Source of the DNA: an uncultured Eubacteriales bacterium
Lineage (GTDB): Bacteria > Bacillota > Clostridia > Christensenellales > Aristaeellaceae
Assembly: GCA_900315585.1 (NCBI GenBank)
Contig: OMZP01000021.1
Span: 1-38,150 of the forward strand
Length of the DNA stretch: 38,150 nucleotides
Direction: 5' to 3'
Shown here: positions 1 through 8,781 of the stretch, piece by piece
Layout: every line of letters starts with the position of its first letter
How positions within the stretch are numbered: the stretch's first letter is position 1
Translations under genes and position numbers: made by a program
Notes under the pieces: generated by a model
Seen by the model: the letters and a program-made list of their open reading frames with translations, nothing else
What the model was told of the DNA's origin: nothing
Database searches by the model: none

Positions 1-12
1 CCGCCCAATGGC

Positions 13-73
13 TCAATTATCGCATATTCGCGGTAATTGAACAAGTCTTTTTGAGGGTATGGGCCCCTCTCAA
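13..73. other. Two tandem hairpins in the leader of the first gene
   Basis: Bases 13-23 (TCAATTATCGC) pair with 30-40 (GCGGTAATTGA) around a 6-base loop, with one G-T wobble. Bases 51-57 (TTGAGGG) pair with 67-73 around a 9-base loop, again with one wobble. The first hairpin could end an upstream transcript, since a short T run follows at 48-52, or could be an operator. I see no clear -35/-10 pair for the downstream gene. Confidence 0.35.
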
Positions 74-105
74 AACCCAAATACATTATACAAGGAGCCG
101 AAAAC

Positions 106-1023
106 ATGAGCAAGAAGCCGACCCTCATCATCATGGCCGCCGGCATGGGCAGCCGCTTCGGGGGCAACAAGCAGATCGCGCCGGTGGACGACGCCGGGCA
201 CATCATCATCGACTTTTCCATCTACGATGCCATCCGGGCCGGGTTCGGCAAGGTGGTGTGCGTCATCAAGCCGGAGATGGAGGCGGACTTCCGCCGGGCC
301 ATCGGCGACAACATCGCCCGGCACGTGGAATTGAAGTACGCCTACCAGGTGCTGGACGCCATTCCCGCGGGCTTCACCGTGCCGGAAGGCCGCACGAAGC
401 CCTGGGGCACCGGCCACGCCACCCTCTGCGCGCTGAAGGAGGTGGACGGCCCCTTCGCCGTCATCAATGCCGACGACTTCTACGGCCGGGACGCCTTCGC
501 CGCCGCGGCCAGGTTCCTGCTGGAGGAGGGCGACCCGAACGAGCACGCCATGGTGGGCTACAACATCGAGAACACCCTCACCGAGAACGGCTCCGTGTCC
601 CGGGGCGTGTGCCAGGGCGACGCGTCGGGCTACCTCACCGACATCACTGAGCGCACCACCATCGAGCCCCGGGAGGGCGGCGCGGCCTTCACTGAGGACG
701 GCGGCGCCACCTGGACCTTCATCCCCGCGGGCACGCCGGTGTCCATGAACCTGTGGGCCTTCCGGGAGGGCGTGGTCCCGGCCTTTGGGCGGCTGTTCGA
801 GGACTTCCTCAGGAACACCGTGCCGGGCAACCCCGCGAAGGCGGAGTTCTACCTGCCCAACGTGCCCAAGACGCTGATCGCCGAGGGCAGGGGGCGCGTG
901 CGGCTGCTGAATACCTCCGAGCGGTGGTACGGCATGACCTACCGGGAGGACGCGGAGAACGTTCGCGCGGCCATCGCCGGGATGAAGGCGAAGGGCCTGT
1001 ACCCGGAGAAACTGTGGGATTGA
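106..1023 (+). CDS. Sugar-phosphate nucleotidyltransferase family protein
   Basis: The 305-residue product opens with the nucleotide-binding signature of NTP_transferase enzymes: AAGMGSRFGG at about residues 11-20, followed by K22. The NADDFYG stretch near residue 125 matches the metal-binding Asp region of the family. Such enzymes join a sugar-1-phosphate to an NTP, giving an NDP-sugar and pyrophosphate in the cytosol, usually for cell-wall or capsule precursors. The sugar and nucleotide cannot be told from sequence alone. The start is fixed by AAGGAG at 92-97, 8 bases before the ATG. It has no operon partner here, and a hairpin-rich spacer follows it. Family assignment is firm; substrate is unknown. 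Confidence 0.85.
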   Translation: MSKKPTLIIMAAGMGSRFGGNKQIAPVDDAGHIIIDFSIYDAIRAGFGKVVCVIKPEMEADFRRAIGDNIARHVELKYAYQVLDAIPAGFTVPEGRTKPWGTGHATLCALKEVDGPFAVINADDFYGRDAFAAAARFLLEEGDPNEHAMVGYNIENTLTENGSVSRGVCQGDASGYLTDITERTTIEPREGGAAFTEDGGATWTFIPAGTPVSMNLWAFREGVVPAFGRLFEDFLRNTVPGNPAKAEFYLPNVPKTLIAEGRGRVRLLNTSERWYGMTYREDAENVRAAIAGMKAKGLYPEKLWD

Positions 1024-1056
1024 CGAGCGTTGGAGTTGCTGGATACATGCTTTCGC

Positions 1057-1182
1057 AGGGGCGGCGTTTCGCCGCCCGCCCTTTTTCCATGCGATGCGCC
1101 ATAATAAGCGACAGCAAATGGAGCCCGGAGCGAAGCCGGGAGGGGTGGGCGCCGCAACGGCGCCCCTACAGCCTTTTGGCTG
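1057..1182. repeat. Nested palindromic intergenic element with terminator-like hairpin
   Basis: This gene-free stretch holds four hairpins: 1059-1066/1070-1077 (GGGCGGCG), 1124-1128/1136-1140 (CCCGG), 1147-1154/1158-1165 (GGGCGCCG) and 1169-1173/1178-1182 (CAGCC). The first is followed by five T at 1082-1086 and may end the preceding transcript. The outer arms, 1057-1077 and 1147-1167, are imperfect inverted copies of each other, so the block looks like a small dispersed palindromic element. Confidence 0.6.
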
Positions 1183-1217
1183 GGACGCAGAACATTTGCC
1201 CTCTTCAGCGTTTGTCC

Positions 1218-1246
1218 TTGTGCAACGGCCTGTCATGTGTTATAAT
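1218..1246 (+). promoter_or_regulatory. Promoter of the zapA / U32 / mutS2 operon
   Basis: TTGTGC at 1218-1223 and a perfect TATAAT at 1241-1246 are 17 bases apart. The expected start is near 1253, giving a leader of about 27 bases before zapA. Confidence 0.75.
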
Positions 1247-1279
1247 CAGTATGGATTTTTATGAACCCTGGAGGTTGTT

Positions 1280-1552
1280 ATGGAAAAGATCAGAACCACC
1301 GTGCGCATCGCGGGCAAGGACTACACCATCGCCAGCACCGACAGCGCCGAGTATGTGAACCGGGTGGCGTCCTGGGTGAACAGCCGGATGGAGGAGCTGG
1401 CTGCGGCCACGAACCTTCCGGCGGCCCAGCTGGCCGTGCTCACCGCGGTGAACGCCGCCGACGACATGATGAAGTCCCGGGACGAGATCCGCCGCCTGAA
1501 GGCCGAGCTGGACGCGCTGCGCCATCCCGCGGACGGGGAAGCCGATGCCTGA
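1280..1552 (+). CDS. zapA: Cell division protein ZapA
   Basis: This 90-residue protein has the ZapA fold pattern: a short beta-rich start (TTVRIAGKDYTIAS), then AEYVNRVASWVNSRMEEL and a helical coiled-coil tail through residue 85. ZapA binds and bundles FtsZ at the division ring in the cytoplasm. GGAGG at 1270-1274 sets the ATG. Its last 8 bases overlap the next gene, indicating translational coupling. The order zapA, U32 peptidase, mutS2 is, as I recall, common in Clostridia and supports the call. Length is normal for Gram-positive ZapA. Confidence 0.88.
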   Translation: MEKIRTTVRIAGKDYTIASTDSAEYVNRVASWVNSRMEELAAATNLPAAQLAVLTAVNAADDMMKSRDEIRRLKAELDALRHPADGEADA

Positions 1553-3926
1553 TCGGATGGAGCTGCTGGCCCCGGCGGGAGACATGGAGGCTTTGAAGGC
1601 CGCGGTGCAGAGCGGCGCGGACGCGGTGTACCTGGGCGCGGGGGCCTTCAACGCCCGCCGCAACGCCGGGAATTTCGATGGCGACGCTCTCAATGAGGCC
1701 GTGGCCTATTGCCATGCCAGAGGCGTGAAGGTGCACGTCACGCTGAACACCCTGGTGCGCGAGGACGAGTTTCCGGCGCTGATCGAGGCGGTGGGGGCGG
1801 TGAACCGCTCCGGCGCGGACGCGGTGATCGTGCAGGACTTCGGCGTGGCCGAGGCCCTTCGGCAGATTGCCCCGGAGATCCAGCTCCACGCCAGCACCCA
1901 GATGGCCGCCCACAACCGGCAGGCCGTGGCGTTCCTGCGGGACCACGGCTTTCACCGGGCCGTGCTGGCCCGGGAGCTGACCTTTGAGGAGATGGCCGAG
2001 TGCGCGGGAGAGGGCATCGAGATCGAGGCCTTCGTCCATGGCGCGCTGTGCGTGGCCTGCTCCGGCCAGTGCCTGATGTCCAGCCTGGTGGGCGGGCGCA
2101 GCGGCAACCGGGGCCTGTGCGCCCAGCCCTGTCGCCTGCCCTGGCGGCTGGACGGCGCGGAGGGCTATCGCCTGTCCACGAAGGACCTGTGCGGCATCTC
2201 GGACCTGGCGAGGCTTCGGGACGCGGGGGTGACCAGCCTCAAGATCGAGGGCCGCCTCAAGCGGGCGGAATACGTGGCCGTCACCGTGGCGGCCTACCGG
2301 CAGGCGCTGGACGCGCTGTACGCCGGGGAACCCTTCGACGAGAGACAGGCCCGGGAGGAATTGAAGCAGATGTTCAACCGCGGCGGCTTCACCCGGGGCT
2401 ACGGTCCCGGCGTGGCCGAGGCGGAATTGATGTATCCCGACCGGCCGAACCACATCGGCGTGAAGGTGGGGGACTGCCGCCGGGACGGCCAGTTGACGCT
2501 GGCCAGGGACGTGCAGAGTGCCGACGCGCTGGCGCTGCGGGGCCGGGACGAGGACGTGCCCGTGAAGCTCGCCGGCGCGGCGGGGGAGACCCTGCGCTGC
2601 CCCCAGGCCCGGAAGGGCGACAGCCTGATAAGGCTGGTGAGCGAGGCGCAGATGAAGGCGGCGCGGGAGCGGGTGGACGGCGAGCCCCGGAAGGTGCCCG
2701 TGACGGCGAAGGCCGCGTTGAAAGTGGGCCTGCCCGCGAGGCTGACCGTCTCCGACGGCGTTCGTGCCGTCGAAGTCAGTGGGGACGTGATCGAGGCGGC
2801 CACGGGCCGGGGCTTCGACGTTGCGCGGGCGACGGCCCAGCTGCAAAAGACCGGCGGCACGGCCTACGCCCTTTCCGAGATCGAACTGGACGCGGACGCG
2901 AACGCCTTCTGCCCGGCTTCACTGCTGAACGCCCTGCGGCGGGACGCCCTGGCGGCGCTGGACGCGGCCCGCACGAGCGTACATCGGGAAAACAGGCCGT
3001 ATAACCCGCCCCAAAGCCTTCCCCCTATGGGAGGATGGCAGCCTGAAGGGCTGACGGAAGCGGTCGATTCCCGCAAACCTCTCCTCCTCGCCCAAAGCGC
3101 CGACCTCGACCAGCTCATGACCGCCCTCGACTGCGGCGCGGACACGGCGGTGTTCGCCCCGGCGGACGTGCGAGCGGAGGCTCTCGTCAGCGTCGACCTC
3201 GCGGCCCTCGCCCGGAAGGGGCGGGTGGCGCTGGCAGTCCCGGCGGTGCTGGGGGCCGAGGCCCTGGACGGGCTGAACGCCTGGGCGCGGGAGAATGAGA
3301 AGTATATCGAAATGACCTTCCTCTCCAACGTCGGCCAGCTGGGCCTGAAGTGGCCCGGACGGCGGGCGGGGGACTTCCTGCTGAACATTGGCAACAACGC
3401 CGCGGCGGCGAAGCTGGCGGACTGGGGGATGGAACTCTACACCCCGTCGGTGGAGCTGAACGCGGGGCAGATCAACCGGCTGTGCGGCGAAAAGAGCCTG
3501 GTGGTCTGGGGACGGCTCCCGCTGATGCACCTGCGGCACTGCCCGCTGCGCTCGGCGGAGGGGTTGAAGGGCAAACATGCCGACTGCCGACGGTGCGACA
3601 GCTGTCCGGCGAAGGACCGGTTGGACGGCAAGGCGCTGATTGACCGCAAGGGCGTGGCCTTCCCGCTTCGGCGCGTCGTCGAGCCCGGCTGCGGCTGTGT
3701 GGCGCAGGTGCTGAACTCCGCGCCGCTGATGCCGCTGCGCAGGCTGGAGCGCCTGCCCGGGGCGAGACAGTGGCGGCTGCTGCTGAACCCCGACGAGCCC
3801 ACCGAGGCCGTGGTGAAGGTGTATCGCGCGGCCCTGGACGGCCAAGACTTCAAGGGCCTGCCGGAGTGGCGGGCCATCGACGCCATGAACACGACCACGG
3901 GACATTTTTTCCGAGGAGTGGAATAG
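1545..3926 (+). CDS. U32 family peptidase-like RNA hydroxylation protein (DUF3656 type)
   Basis: The 793-residue product begins with MELLAPAGDMEALKAAV, the classic U32 N-terminus. The U32 signature lies near residues 160-200: FVHGALCVACSGQC, then GNRGLCAQPCR, whose cysteines are typical of the iron-sulfur/prephenate-dependent members. The rest fits DUF3656 plus a C-terminal extension with a second Cys cluster (HCPLRS, CRRCDSC) near residues 666-688. Known relatives (E. coli RlhA; TrhP in tRNA) take part in hydroxylating rRNA or tRNA pyrimidines, so 'peptidase' is probably a misnomer. The ATG at 1545 overlaps zapA by 8 bases; an alternative ATG is at 1557. Residues about 487-508 seem to be encoded by a palindromic-repeat-like segment, listed separately. 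Confidence 0.85.
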   Translation: MPDRMELLAPAGDMEALKAAVQSGADAVYLGAGAFNARRNAGNFDGDALNEAVAYCHARGVKVHVTLNTLVREDEFPALIEAVGAVNRSGADAVIVQDFGVAEALRQIAPEIQLHASTQMAAHNRQAVAFLRDHGFHRAVLARELTFEEMAECAGEGIEIEAFVHGALCVACSGQCLMSSLVGGRSGNRGLCAQPCRLPWRLDGAEGYRLSTKDLCGISDLARLRDAGVTSLKIEGRLKRAEYVAVTVAAYRQALDALYAGEPFDERQAREELKQMFNRGGFTRGYGPGVAEAELMYPDRPNHIGVKVGDCRRDGQLTLARDVQSADALALRGRDEDVPVKLAGAAGETLRCPQARKGDSLIRLVSEAQMKAARERVDGEPRKVPVTAKAALKVGLPARLTVSDGVRAVEVSGDVIEAATGRGFDVARATAQLQKTGGTAYALSEIELDADANAFCPASLLNALRRDALAALDAARTSVHRENRPYNPPQSLPPMGGWQPEGLTEAVDSRKPLLLAQSADLDQLMTALDCGADTAVFAPADVRAEALVSVDLAALARKGRVALAVPAVLGAEALDGLNAWARENEKYIEMTFLSNVGQLGLKWPGRRAGDFLLNIGNNAAAAKLADWGMELYTPSVELNAGQINRLCGEKSLVVWGRLPLMHLRHCPLRSAEGLKGKHADCRRCDSCPAKDRLDGKALIDRKGVAFPLRRVVEPGCGCVAQVLNSAPLMPLRRLERLPGARQWRLLLNPDEPTEAVVKVYRAALDGQDFKGLPEWRAIDAMNTTTGHFFRGVE
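3010..3065 (+). repeat. Repeat-like segment inside the U32 coding sequence
   Basis: AAAGCCTTCCCC at 3013-3024, then GGATGGCAGCC, GACGGA and GGTC, follow the same order as the intergenic element at 8869-8936 (AAAGCCTTCCCC, GGTGGCTGGCC, GACGGA, GGTC). The frame stays open and gives a Pro/Gly-rich linker (PQSLPPMGGWQPEG). Confidence 0.5.
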
Positions 3927-6299
3927 ATGAACGAACGCAATCTACGGGTGCTGGAATTTCCCAAGATCCTGGACATGCTCTCGGCGCTGGCGGTGACGGA
4001 CCCCGGCCGGGAGGCGGCGCGGGCGCTTTTGCCCTCCGGTGATCCGGACACCGTGCGCCGCTGGCAGGCGGAGACCGAGGAAGCCGGGACCATCATCGCC
4101 TACAACGGCTCGAACCCGATGGCCTGGTTCACCGACGTGCGCCCGTTTTTGAAGCTGGCGAAGGCGGGGGGCACCCTCTCGCCCAAGGCGCTATTGCAGG
4201 TGGCGGACGCGCTGAAAGCCTCCCGCACGGTGAGAAGCGCCCTGGTGACGGATCGGAAGGACACGCCGCTTCTGACCGAACTGGGCAGCCGCCTGGCCAC
4301 CAACCGGGCGCTGGAGGAGGAGATTTTCGACGCCATCATCTCCGAGGACGAGATCAGCGACCACGCCAGCCCCGAGCTCTATGACATCCGCCGCCAGATG
4401 CGGGTGCTGAACGACCGGGTGCGGGACAAGCTGAACGGCATCATCCGCTCCGCCACCATGCAGAAATACCTGATGGATGCCATCATCACCATGCGCAACG
4501 GGCGCTATGTGGTGCCGGTGAAGGCGGAGTGCCGCGCCAACGTGCCCGGCATCGTCCACGACCAGTCCGGCACCGGCTCCACGCTGTTCATCGAGCCCAT
4601 GGGCGTGGTGGAGGCCGGAAACGAGCTGAAGCAGTGGACCCTCAAGGAGAAGAACGAGATCGAGCGCATCCTGGGGGCGTTCTCGGAACGCATCGCCCCG
4701 GACGCGGACCTGATCGCCAGCAACCTGGACCTGATGGCCCGGCTGGACGTGATCTTCGCCAAGGCCGCCCTGGCGCGGCAGATGCGGGCCGTGCCGCCGA
4801 AGCTGAACGAGGTGGGCCACGTGCGCCTGATCCAGGCGCGGCACCCGCTGATCGACCCGCAGAAGGTGGTGCCCAGCACGCTGTGGCTGGGGGAGGAATT
4901 CACCACGCTGGTCATCACCGGCCCGAACACCGGCGGCAAGACCGTGACGGTGAAAACAGTGGGGCTGCTCGCCCTGATGGCCCAGGCGGGCTTGCAGATC
5001 CCCGCGGCCTACGGGTCGGAGCTGTCCATCTTTGATGAAGTGTTCGCCGACATCGGCGACGAGCAGAGCATCGAACAGTCCTTGTCCACCTTCTCCAGCC
5101 ACATGACGAACATCGTGGAGATATTGAAGAGCGTGACGCCCAACTCCCTGGCGCTGTTCGACGAGCTGGGCGCGGGCACCGACCCCACCGAAGGCGCGGC
5201 CCTGGCCATGAGCATCCTGAGCCACCTGCTGAGCATGAAGGTCACCACCATGGCCACCACCCACTACAGCGAGCTCAAGGCCTTCGCCTTGGGCACGCCG
5301 GGGGTGGAGAACGCCTCGGTGGAGTTCAACGTGGAGACCCTGCAGCCCACCTACCGGCTGTCCATCGGCGTGCCCGGAAAGTCCAACGCCTTCGAGATCT
5401 CCCGGAAGCTGGGCCTGCCGGAGTTCCTGATCGAGGACGCCAACGGCCGCCTCAGCAAGGACACGGTGCGGTTTGAGGACGTGATCGCCAACGCCGAGTA
5501 CCACCGGCAGATCGCCGAGAAGGAGCGGGAGCTGGCGGAGCAGGCCCACATCGAGACCCAGAAGCTGCGGGACGAGGCCGAGCGGCTGCAAAAGGAGCTG
5601 GCGGCCCGCCGGGAGACGGAGCTGCGCAAGGCCAGGCAGGAGGCCCGGCAGCTGCTGCAAAAGGCCCAGCGGGAGAGCGAGCAGATCATCTCCGACCTGA
5701 AAAAGCAGCGCGCCGGCGGCGTGAAGGAGCACGAGCTGCACGCCCTGCGCGCCCAGCTGCAGGGGGCCATCGACGCCAATTCCGAGCAGATCGCCGCCAA
5801 CGGCGAGGGCGGCCCCGTCACCGCCGCGAAGGTGGGGGACACGGTGCTGCTGGTGAACCTGAACGCCAAGGCCGTCGTGCTCACCGAGCCGGACGCCAGG
5901 GGCGAGTGCACCGTGCAGGCCGGGGCGTTGAAATTGAAGGCCAACATCGCCGACATGCGCACCGCCAAGCCGGACAAGCCGGAAAAGCCCAAGGGCCGCC
6001 AGCCTGCCAAAGGCAGCGGCGGCGGAGCCTCCTATGCGGGCATCACGCCCCGGGCGGTTGAGACCGAGTGCGACGTGCGGGGCATGAACCTGGAGGAGGC
6101 GCTGCTGGCCGTGGACATGTTCCTGGACGGCGCGGTGCTGAACAAGCTGGGCCAGGTGTACATCATCCACGGCAAGGGCACCGGCATCCTCAGAAACGGC
6201 ATCCAGCAGCATTTGAAGCGCCATCCGGCCATCAAGTCCTTCCGCCTGGGCAAGTACGGCGAGGGCGAGGACGGCGTGACCGTGGCGGCGCTGAAATGA
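3927..6299 (+). CDS. mutS2: MutS2 ATPase/endonuclease
   Basis: The 790-residue length is typical for MutS2. An N-terminal MutS core/lever region leads to Walker A GPNTGGKT at residues 332-339, then the Walker B/signature region with LALFDELGAGTDPTEGAALA and ATTHYSELKAFA. A long charged coiled coil spans about 515-620. The Smr domain at about 714-790 has CDVRGMN and HGKGTG, its expected motifs. MutS2 lacks the mismatch-recognition domain of MutS. Homologues act on branched DNA to limit recombination, and in Bacillus on collided ribosomes; which role applies here is not visible. The ATG directly follows the U32 stop with no gap. The gene ends at a heptamer-repeat element. Confidence 0.95.
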   Translation: MNERNLRVLEFPKILDMLSALAVTDPGREAARALLPSGDPDTVRRWQAETEEAGTIIAYNGSNPMAWFTDVRPFLKLAKAGGTLSPKALLQVADALKASRTVRSALVTDRKDTPLLTELGSRLATNRALEEEIFDAIISEDEISDHASPELYDIRRQMRVLNDRVRDKLNGIIRSATMQKYLMDAIITMRNGRYVVPVKAECRANVPGIVHDQSGTGSTLFIEPMGVVEAGNELKQWTLKEKNEIERILGAFSERIAPDADLIASNLDLMARLDVIFAKAALARQMRAVPPKLNEVGHVRLIQARHPLIDPQKVVPSTLWLGEEFTTLVITGPNTGGKTVTVKTVGLLALMAQAGLQIPAAYGSELSIFDEVFADIGDEQSIEQSLSTFSSHMTNIVEILKSVTPNSLALFDELGAGTDPTEGAALAMSILSHLLSMKVTTMATTHYSELKAFALGTPGVENASVEFNVETLQPTYRLSIGVPGKSNAFEISRKLGLPEFLIEDANGRLSKDTVRFEDVIANAEYHRQIAEKERELAEQAHIETQKLRDEAERLQKELAARRETELRKARQEARQLLQKAQRESEQIISDLKKQRAGGVKEHELHALRAQLQGAIDANSEQIAANGEGGPVTAAKVGDTVLLVNLNAKAVVLTEPDARGECTVQAGALKLKANIADMRTAKPDKPEKPKGRQPAKGSGGGASYAGITPRAVETECDVRGMNLEEALLAVDMFLDGAVLNKLGQVYIIHGKGTGILRNGIQQHLKRHPAIKSFRLGKYGEGEDGVTVAALK

Positions 6300-6300
6300 A

Positions 6301-6568
6301 GTGAGAGTTGAGAGTTTAGAGTTAAGAGTTTAGATTGGTTACCGGTTGCGCACCAAAAGCCTTCCCCTTGAGGGGAAGGTGGCCCGCGGAGCGGGTCGGA
6401 TGAGGTGTCAAGTGATGCTGATTTTGTCTATTGGTATAGACGAACAATGCCGGATGGGGACACCTCATCAGTCACCTTCGGTGACAGCTTCCCCTCAAGG
6501 GGAAGCCTTTTCACGGCAATCCGGCCTCCCCGGCCATCTTCTCTGAACTCTGAACTCTCAATTCTCAC
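6301..6568. repeat. Nested palindromic element with heptamer arms
   Basis: The outer arms 6301-6328 and 6541-6568 are inverted copies matching at 25 of 28 bases and are built of heptamers (GAGAGTT, TAGAGTT). Inside them, 6355-6511 is a second inverted pair: AAAAGCCTTCCCCTTGAGGG at the left, and the near-identical AAAAGGCTTCCCCTTGAGGG read on the minus strand at the right. An inner 11-bp pair is GATGAGGTGTC / GACACCTCATC. It lies between mutS2 and the response-regulator promoter and has no coding potential. Confidence 0.8.
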
Positions 6569-6575
6569 TCAAACG

Positions 6576-6618
6576 CTCATACTCCGTTCACACCCCGTTC
6601 ACGGCTGTGTGATACGAT
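6576..6618 (+). promoter_or_regulatory. Three 11-bp-spaced direct repeats and -10 box before the response regulator
   Basis: CTCATA (6576-6581), TTCACA (6587-6592) and TTCACG (6598-6603) are each separated by 5 bases, an exact 11-bp period. A -10-like TACGAT is at 6613-6618, and no good -35 stands 17 bases upstream. This layout resembles activator-dependent promoters of OmpR/PhoB-family regulators, for example PhoP boxes TTHACA-N5-TTHACA, and suggests autoregulation. Confidence 0.55.
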
Positions 6619-6645
6619 ATTTCCAAATGTATTTGAGGTGATCCC

Positions 6646-7338
6646 ATGTTGAAGACGAAGATCCTGCTGGTGGACGACGACCCGAACATCCGCCAGCTGG
6701 TGAACCTGTACCTGGAGAAGGAGGGCTTCGAGGTGGAGATGGCGGACCGGGGCGACACGGCCCTGCAGGTCTTTCGCCAGTCGCCGCCGAACCTGATGCT
6801 GCTGGACGTGATGCTTCCGGGCATGGACGGCTGGCAGGTGCTTCGGGAGGCCCGGAAGGTCTCCAACATCCCCATCATCATGCTCACGGCCAAGGACGAG
6901 ACCTTTGACAAGGTGCTGGGGCTGGAGCTGGGCGCGGACGACTATATCTCCAAGCCCTTCGACATGAAGGAGCTGGTGGCCCGCATCAAGGCCGTCGTGC
7001 GCCGCTATCAGGCACCGGAGGCCACGGACGCCACGAAGGAGCTGGTGTTCCCGGGGCTGACGGTGAACATCAGCCAGTACACCGTCACCTATATGGGCAA
7101 GGAGCTGGAGATGCCGCCCAAGGAGCTGGAGCTCCTGAACTTCCTGGCCAGCCATCCGAACCAGGTGTTCACCCGGGAGCAGCTGCTGGAGCAGGTCTGG
7201 GGCTACGACTTCTTTGGCGATTCCCGCACCGTGGACGTGCACGTGAAGCGCCTGCGGGAGAAGCTGAGCGAGGGCGAGAGCTTCGGCTGGCAGATCAAGA
7301 CGGTCTGGGGCGTCGGCTATAAATTCGAGGTGAAGTAG
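6646..7338 (+). CDS. OmpR/PhoB-family response regulator
   Basis: The 230-residue protein has a receiver domain (about 1-120) with acidic pocket D11/D12, phospho-acceptor D54 in LLDVMLPGMDGW, the conserved Thr in IIMLTAKDE, and Lys in YISKPFD. A winged-helix DNA-binding domain (about 130-230) contains PPKELELLNFLASHPNQVFTREQLLEQVWG and RTVDVHVKRLREKL. It should bind direct repeats as a dimer after phosphorylation by the kinase encoded 3 bases downstream. Sequence alone does not separate PhoP, WalR and CssR types. The neighbouring HtrA-like protease resembles the Wal and Css arrangements, while the 11-bp repeats upstream look more like PhoP boxes. All phosphotransfer residues are intact. Confidence 0.93.
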   Translation: MLKTKILLVDDDPNIRQLVNLYLEKEGFEVEMADRGDTALQVFRQSPPNLMLLDVMLPGMDGWQVLREARKVSNIPIIMLTAKDETFDKVLGLELGADDYISKPFDMKELVARIKAVVRRYQAPEATDATKELVFPGLTVNISQYTVTYMGKELEMPPKELELLNFLASHPNQVFTREQLLEQVWGYDFFGDSRTVDVHVKRLREKLSEGESFGWQIKTVWGVGYKFEVK

Positions 7339-7341
7339 GCC

Positions 7342-8781
7342 ATGCGCAGGAGCCTTTTCTGGCGCACCTTCGGCGTGCTGCTGGCGGCGGTGCTCACCAC
7401 CATCGCCATCTTCACCGGCGTGATGGTCGCCTCCCGCAGGCAGGCCGCCCAGGACAGTTACGAGGCCGAGGTGAGAAGGCAGGCCAGGGAGGTGGCCGAG
7501 TACATGGCCAACCTCTCGGCCCTGAGCTTTGTGCAGAGCAACGCCACCATGCGCTCGGTGATTCGCAGCAAAATCGGGGACATCTACTCCACCTACAACG
7601 CCGACATCTGGATCGTCAGCTACGATTCCGGCACCGTTCAGTACCTGGACAAGAGCTGGAACACCACCCGGTTCATCGCCACCGAAGCGGTGATGGAGCA
7701 GCTCTCCCGCATCCAGAAGGGCGAGGAGATCCGCGTGACGGGCCTGTTCCCGGAGCTGGAGGACGGCGACCAGATCGTCACCATCGGCGTGCCCTGGTTC
7801 TACGGGGAAAACGAGGTGGTGGGCGCGGTGCTGCTGCACATCCCGGTGGGCTCGCTGAACGTGGGGTTGAAGAGCGTGCTGCTCCAGGTGCTCCCCCCGG
7901 CGGTGCTGGCGCTGCTGCTGGGCACGGCCGCGGCGGTGTTCCTGGCCCGCAGCCAGATCCGCCCGCTGAAGGAAATGAGCAGCGCCGTGCGGGAGTTCTC
8001 CAAGGGCGACCTCACCCGCCGCGTGGACGTGAACTGCGGCGGCGAGCTGGAGGAGCTGGCGGATTCCATCAACCGCATGGCCGAGGAGCTGTCCCGGCTG
8101 GAGGATTCCCGGCGCAGCTTCGTGGCCAACGTGTCCCACGAGCTGCGCTCGCCCATCACCTGCATGCGCGGCTATGTGCAGGCCATGCAGGACGGGGTGA
8201 TCCCCCGGGAGGACATGCCCCGATACTACCAGATCGTGCTGGACGAGACGGACCGGCTCACGGCCCTGGTGAACGACCTGCTGGACCTGTCCCGGCTGGA
8301 ATCCGGGAAGCTGCCGCTGACGCTGGCGCCCTTTGACATCAACGAGCTGATCCGGCGGGTGTTGATCAACTTCGAGCCCCGCATCGACGAGAAGAAGATC
8401 GCCGTGAACGCCCAGCTGGGCGAGGCGCCGCTGACCGTGATGGCCGACGCCAACCGCATCAACCAGGTGGTGTCCAACATCATCGACAACGCCGTGAAGT
8501 TCATGGACGGCGAGGACAACCGGCTCACCGTGCGCGCCGTGCGGGAGGGCAAGGAGGCCCGGGTGACCATCGCCAACAACGGGCCGGCCATCGCCGAGGC
8601 GGACCTGCCCTATATCTTCGAGCGATTCTACAAGGCCGACAAGGCCCACACCTCCGGCCAGGGCACCGGCCTGGGCCTGTCCATCTGCCAGAGGATCATG
8701 CAGCAGCACGGCTCGAAGATCGAGGTGCGCTCCAACGCGTTCGAGACCGCGTTCGAGTTCGCGCTGCCGCTGGCGGAGTGA
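7342..8781 (+). CDS. Membrane sensor histidine kinase
   Basis: The 479-residue kinase has a first membrane helix at about 9-30, an extracellular sensor of about 150 residues, and a second helix at about 175-200. HAMP follows (about 200-255), then the H-box SFVANVSHELRSPIT with phospho-acceptor H266. The N-box is NQVVSNIIDNAVKF and the G2 box is GQGTGLGLSIC. No PAS domain lies between HAMP and the H-box. It should autophosphorylate and donate phosphate to the regulator encoded immediately upstream. The signal is unknown, because the extracellular part has no motif I recognise. Start is 3 bases after the regulator stop. The stop codon TGA is also the first triplet of a heptamer repeat array. 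Confidence 0.93.
   Translation: MRRSLFWRTFGVLLAAVLTTIAIFTGVMVASRRQAAQDSYEAEVRRQAREVAEYMANLSALSFVQSNATMRSVIRSKIGDIYSTYNADIWIVSYDSGTVQYLDKSWNTTRFIATEAVMEQLSRIQKGEEIRVTGLFPELEDGDQIVTIGVPWFYGENEVVGAVLLHIPVGSLNVGLKSVLLQVLPPAVLALLLGTAAAVFLARSQIRPLKEMSSAVREFSKGDLTRRVDVNCGGELEELADSINRMAEELSRLEDSRRSFVANVSHELRSPITCMRGYVQAMQDGVIPREDMPRYYQIVLDETDRLTALVNDLLDLSRLESGKLPLTLAPFDINELIRRVLINFEPRIDEKKIAVNAQLGEAPLTVMADANRINQVVSNIIDNAVKFMDGEDNRLTVRAVREGKEARVTIANNGPAIAEADLPYIFERFYKADKAHTSGQGTGLGLSICQRIMQQHGSKIEVRSNAFETAFEFALPLAE

Noticed and set aside
1440..2846. 468-codon minus-strand frame opposite the U32 gene
   Set aside because: Low-complexity antisense translation with no start signal or known motif.
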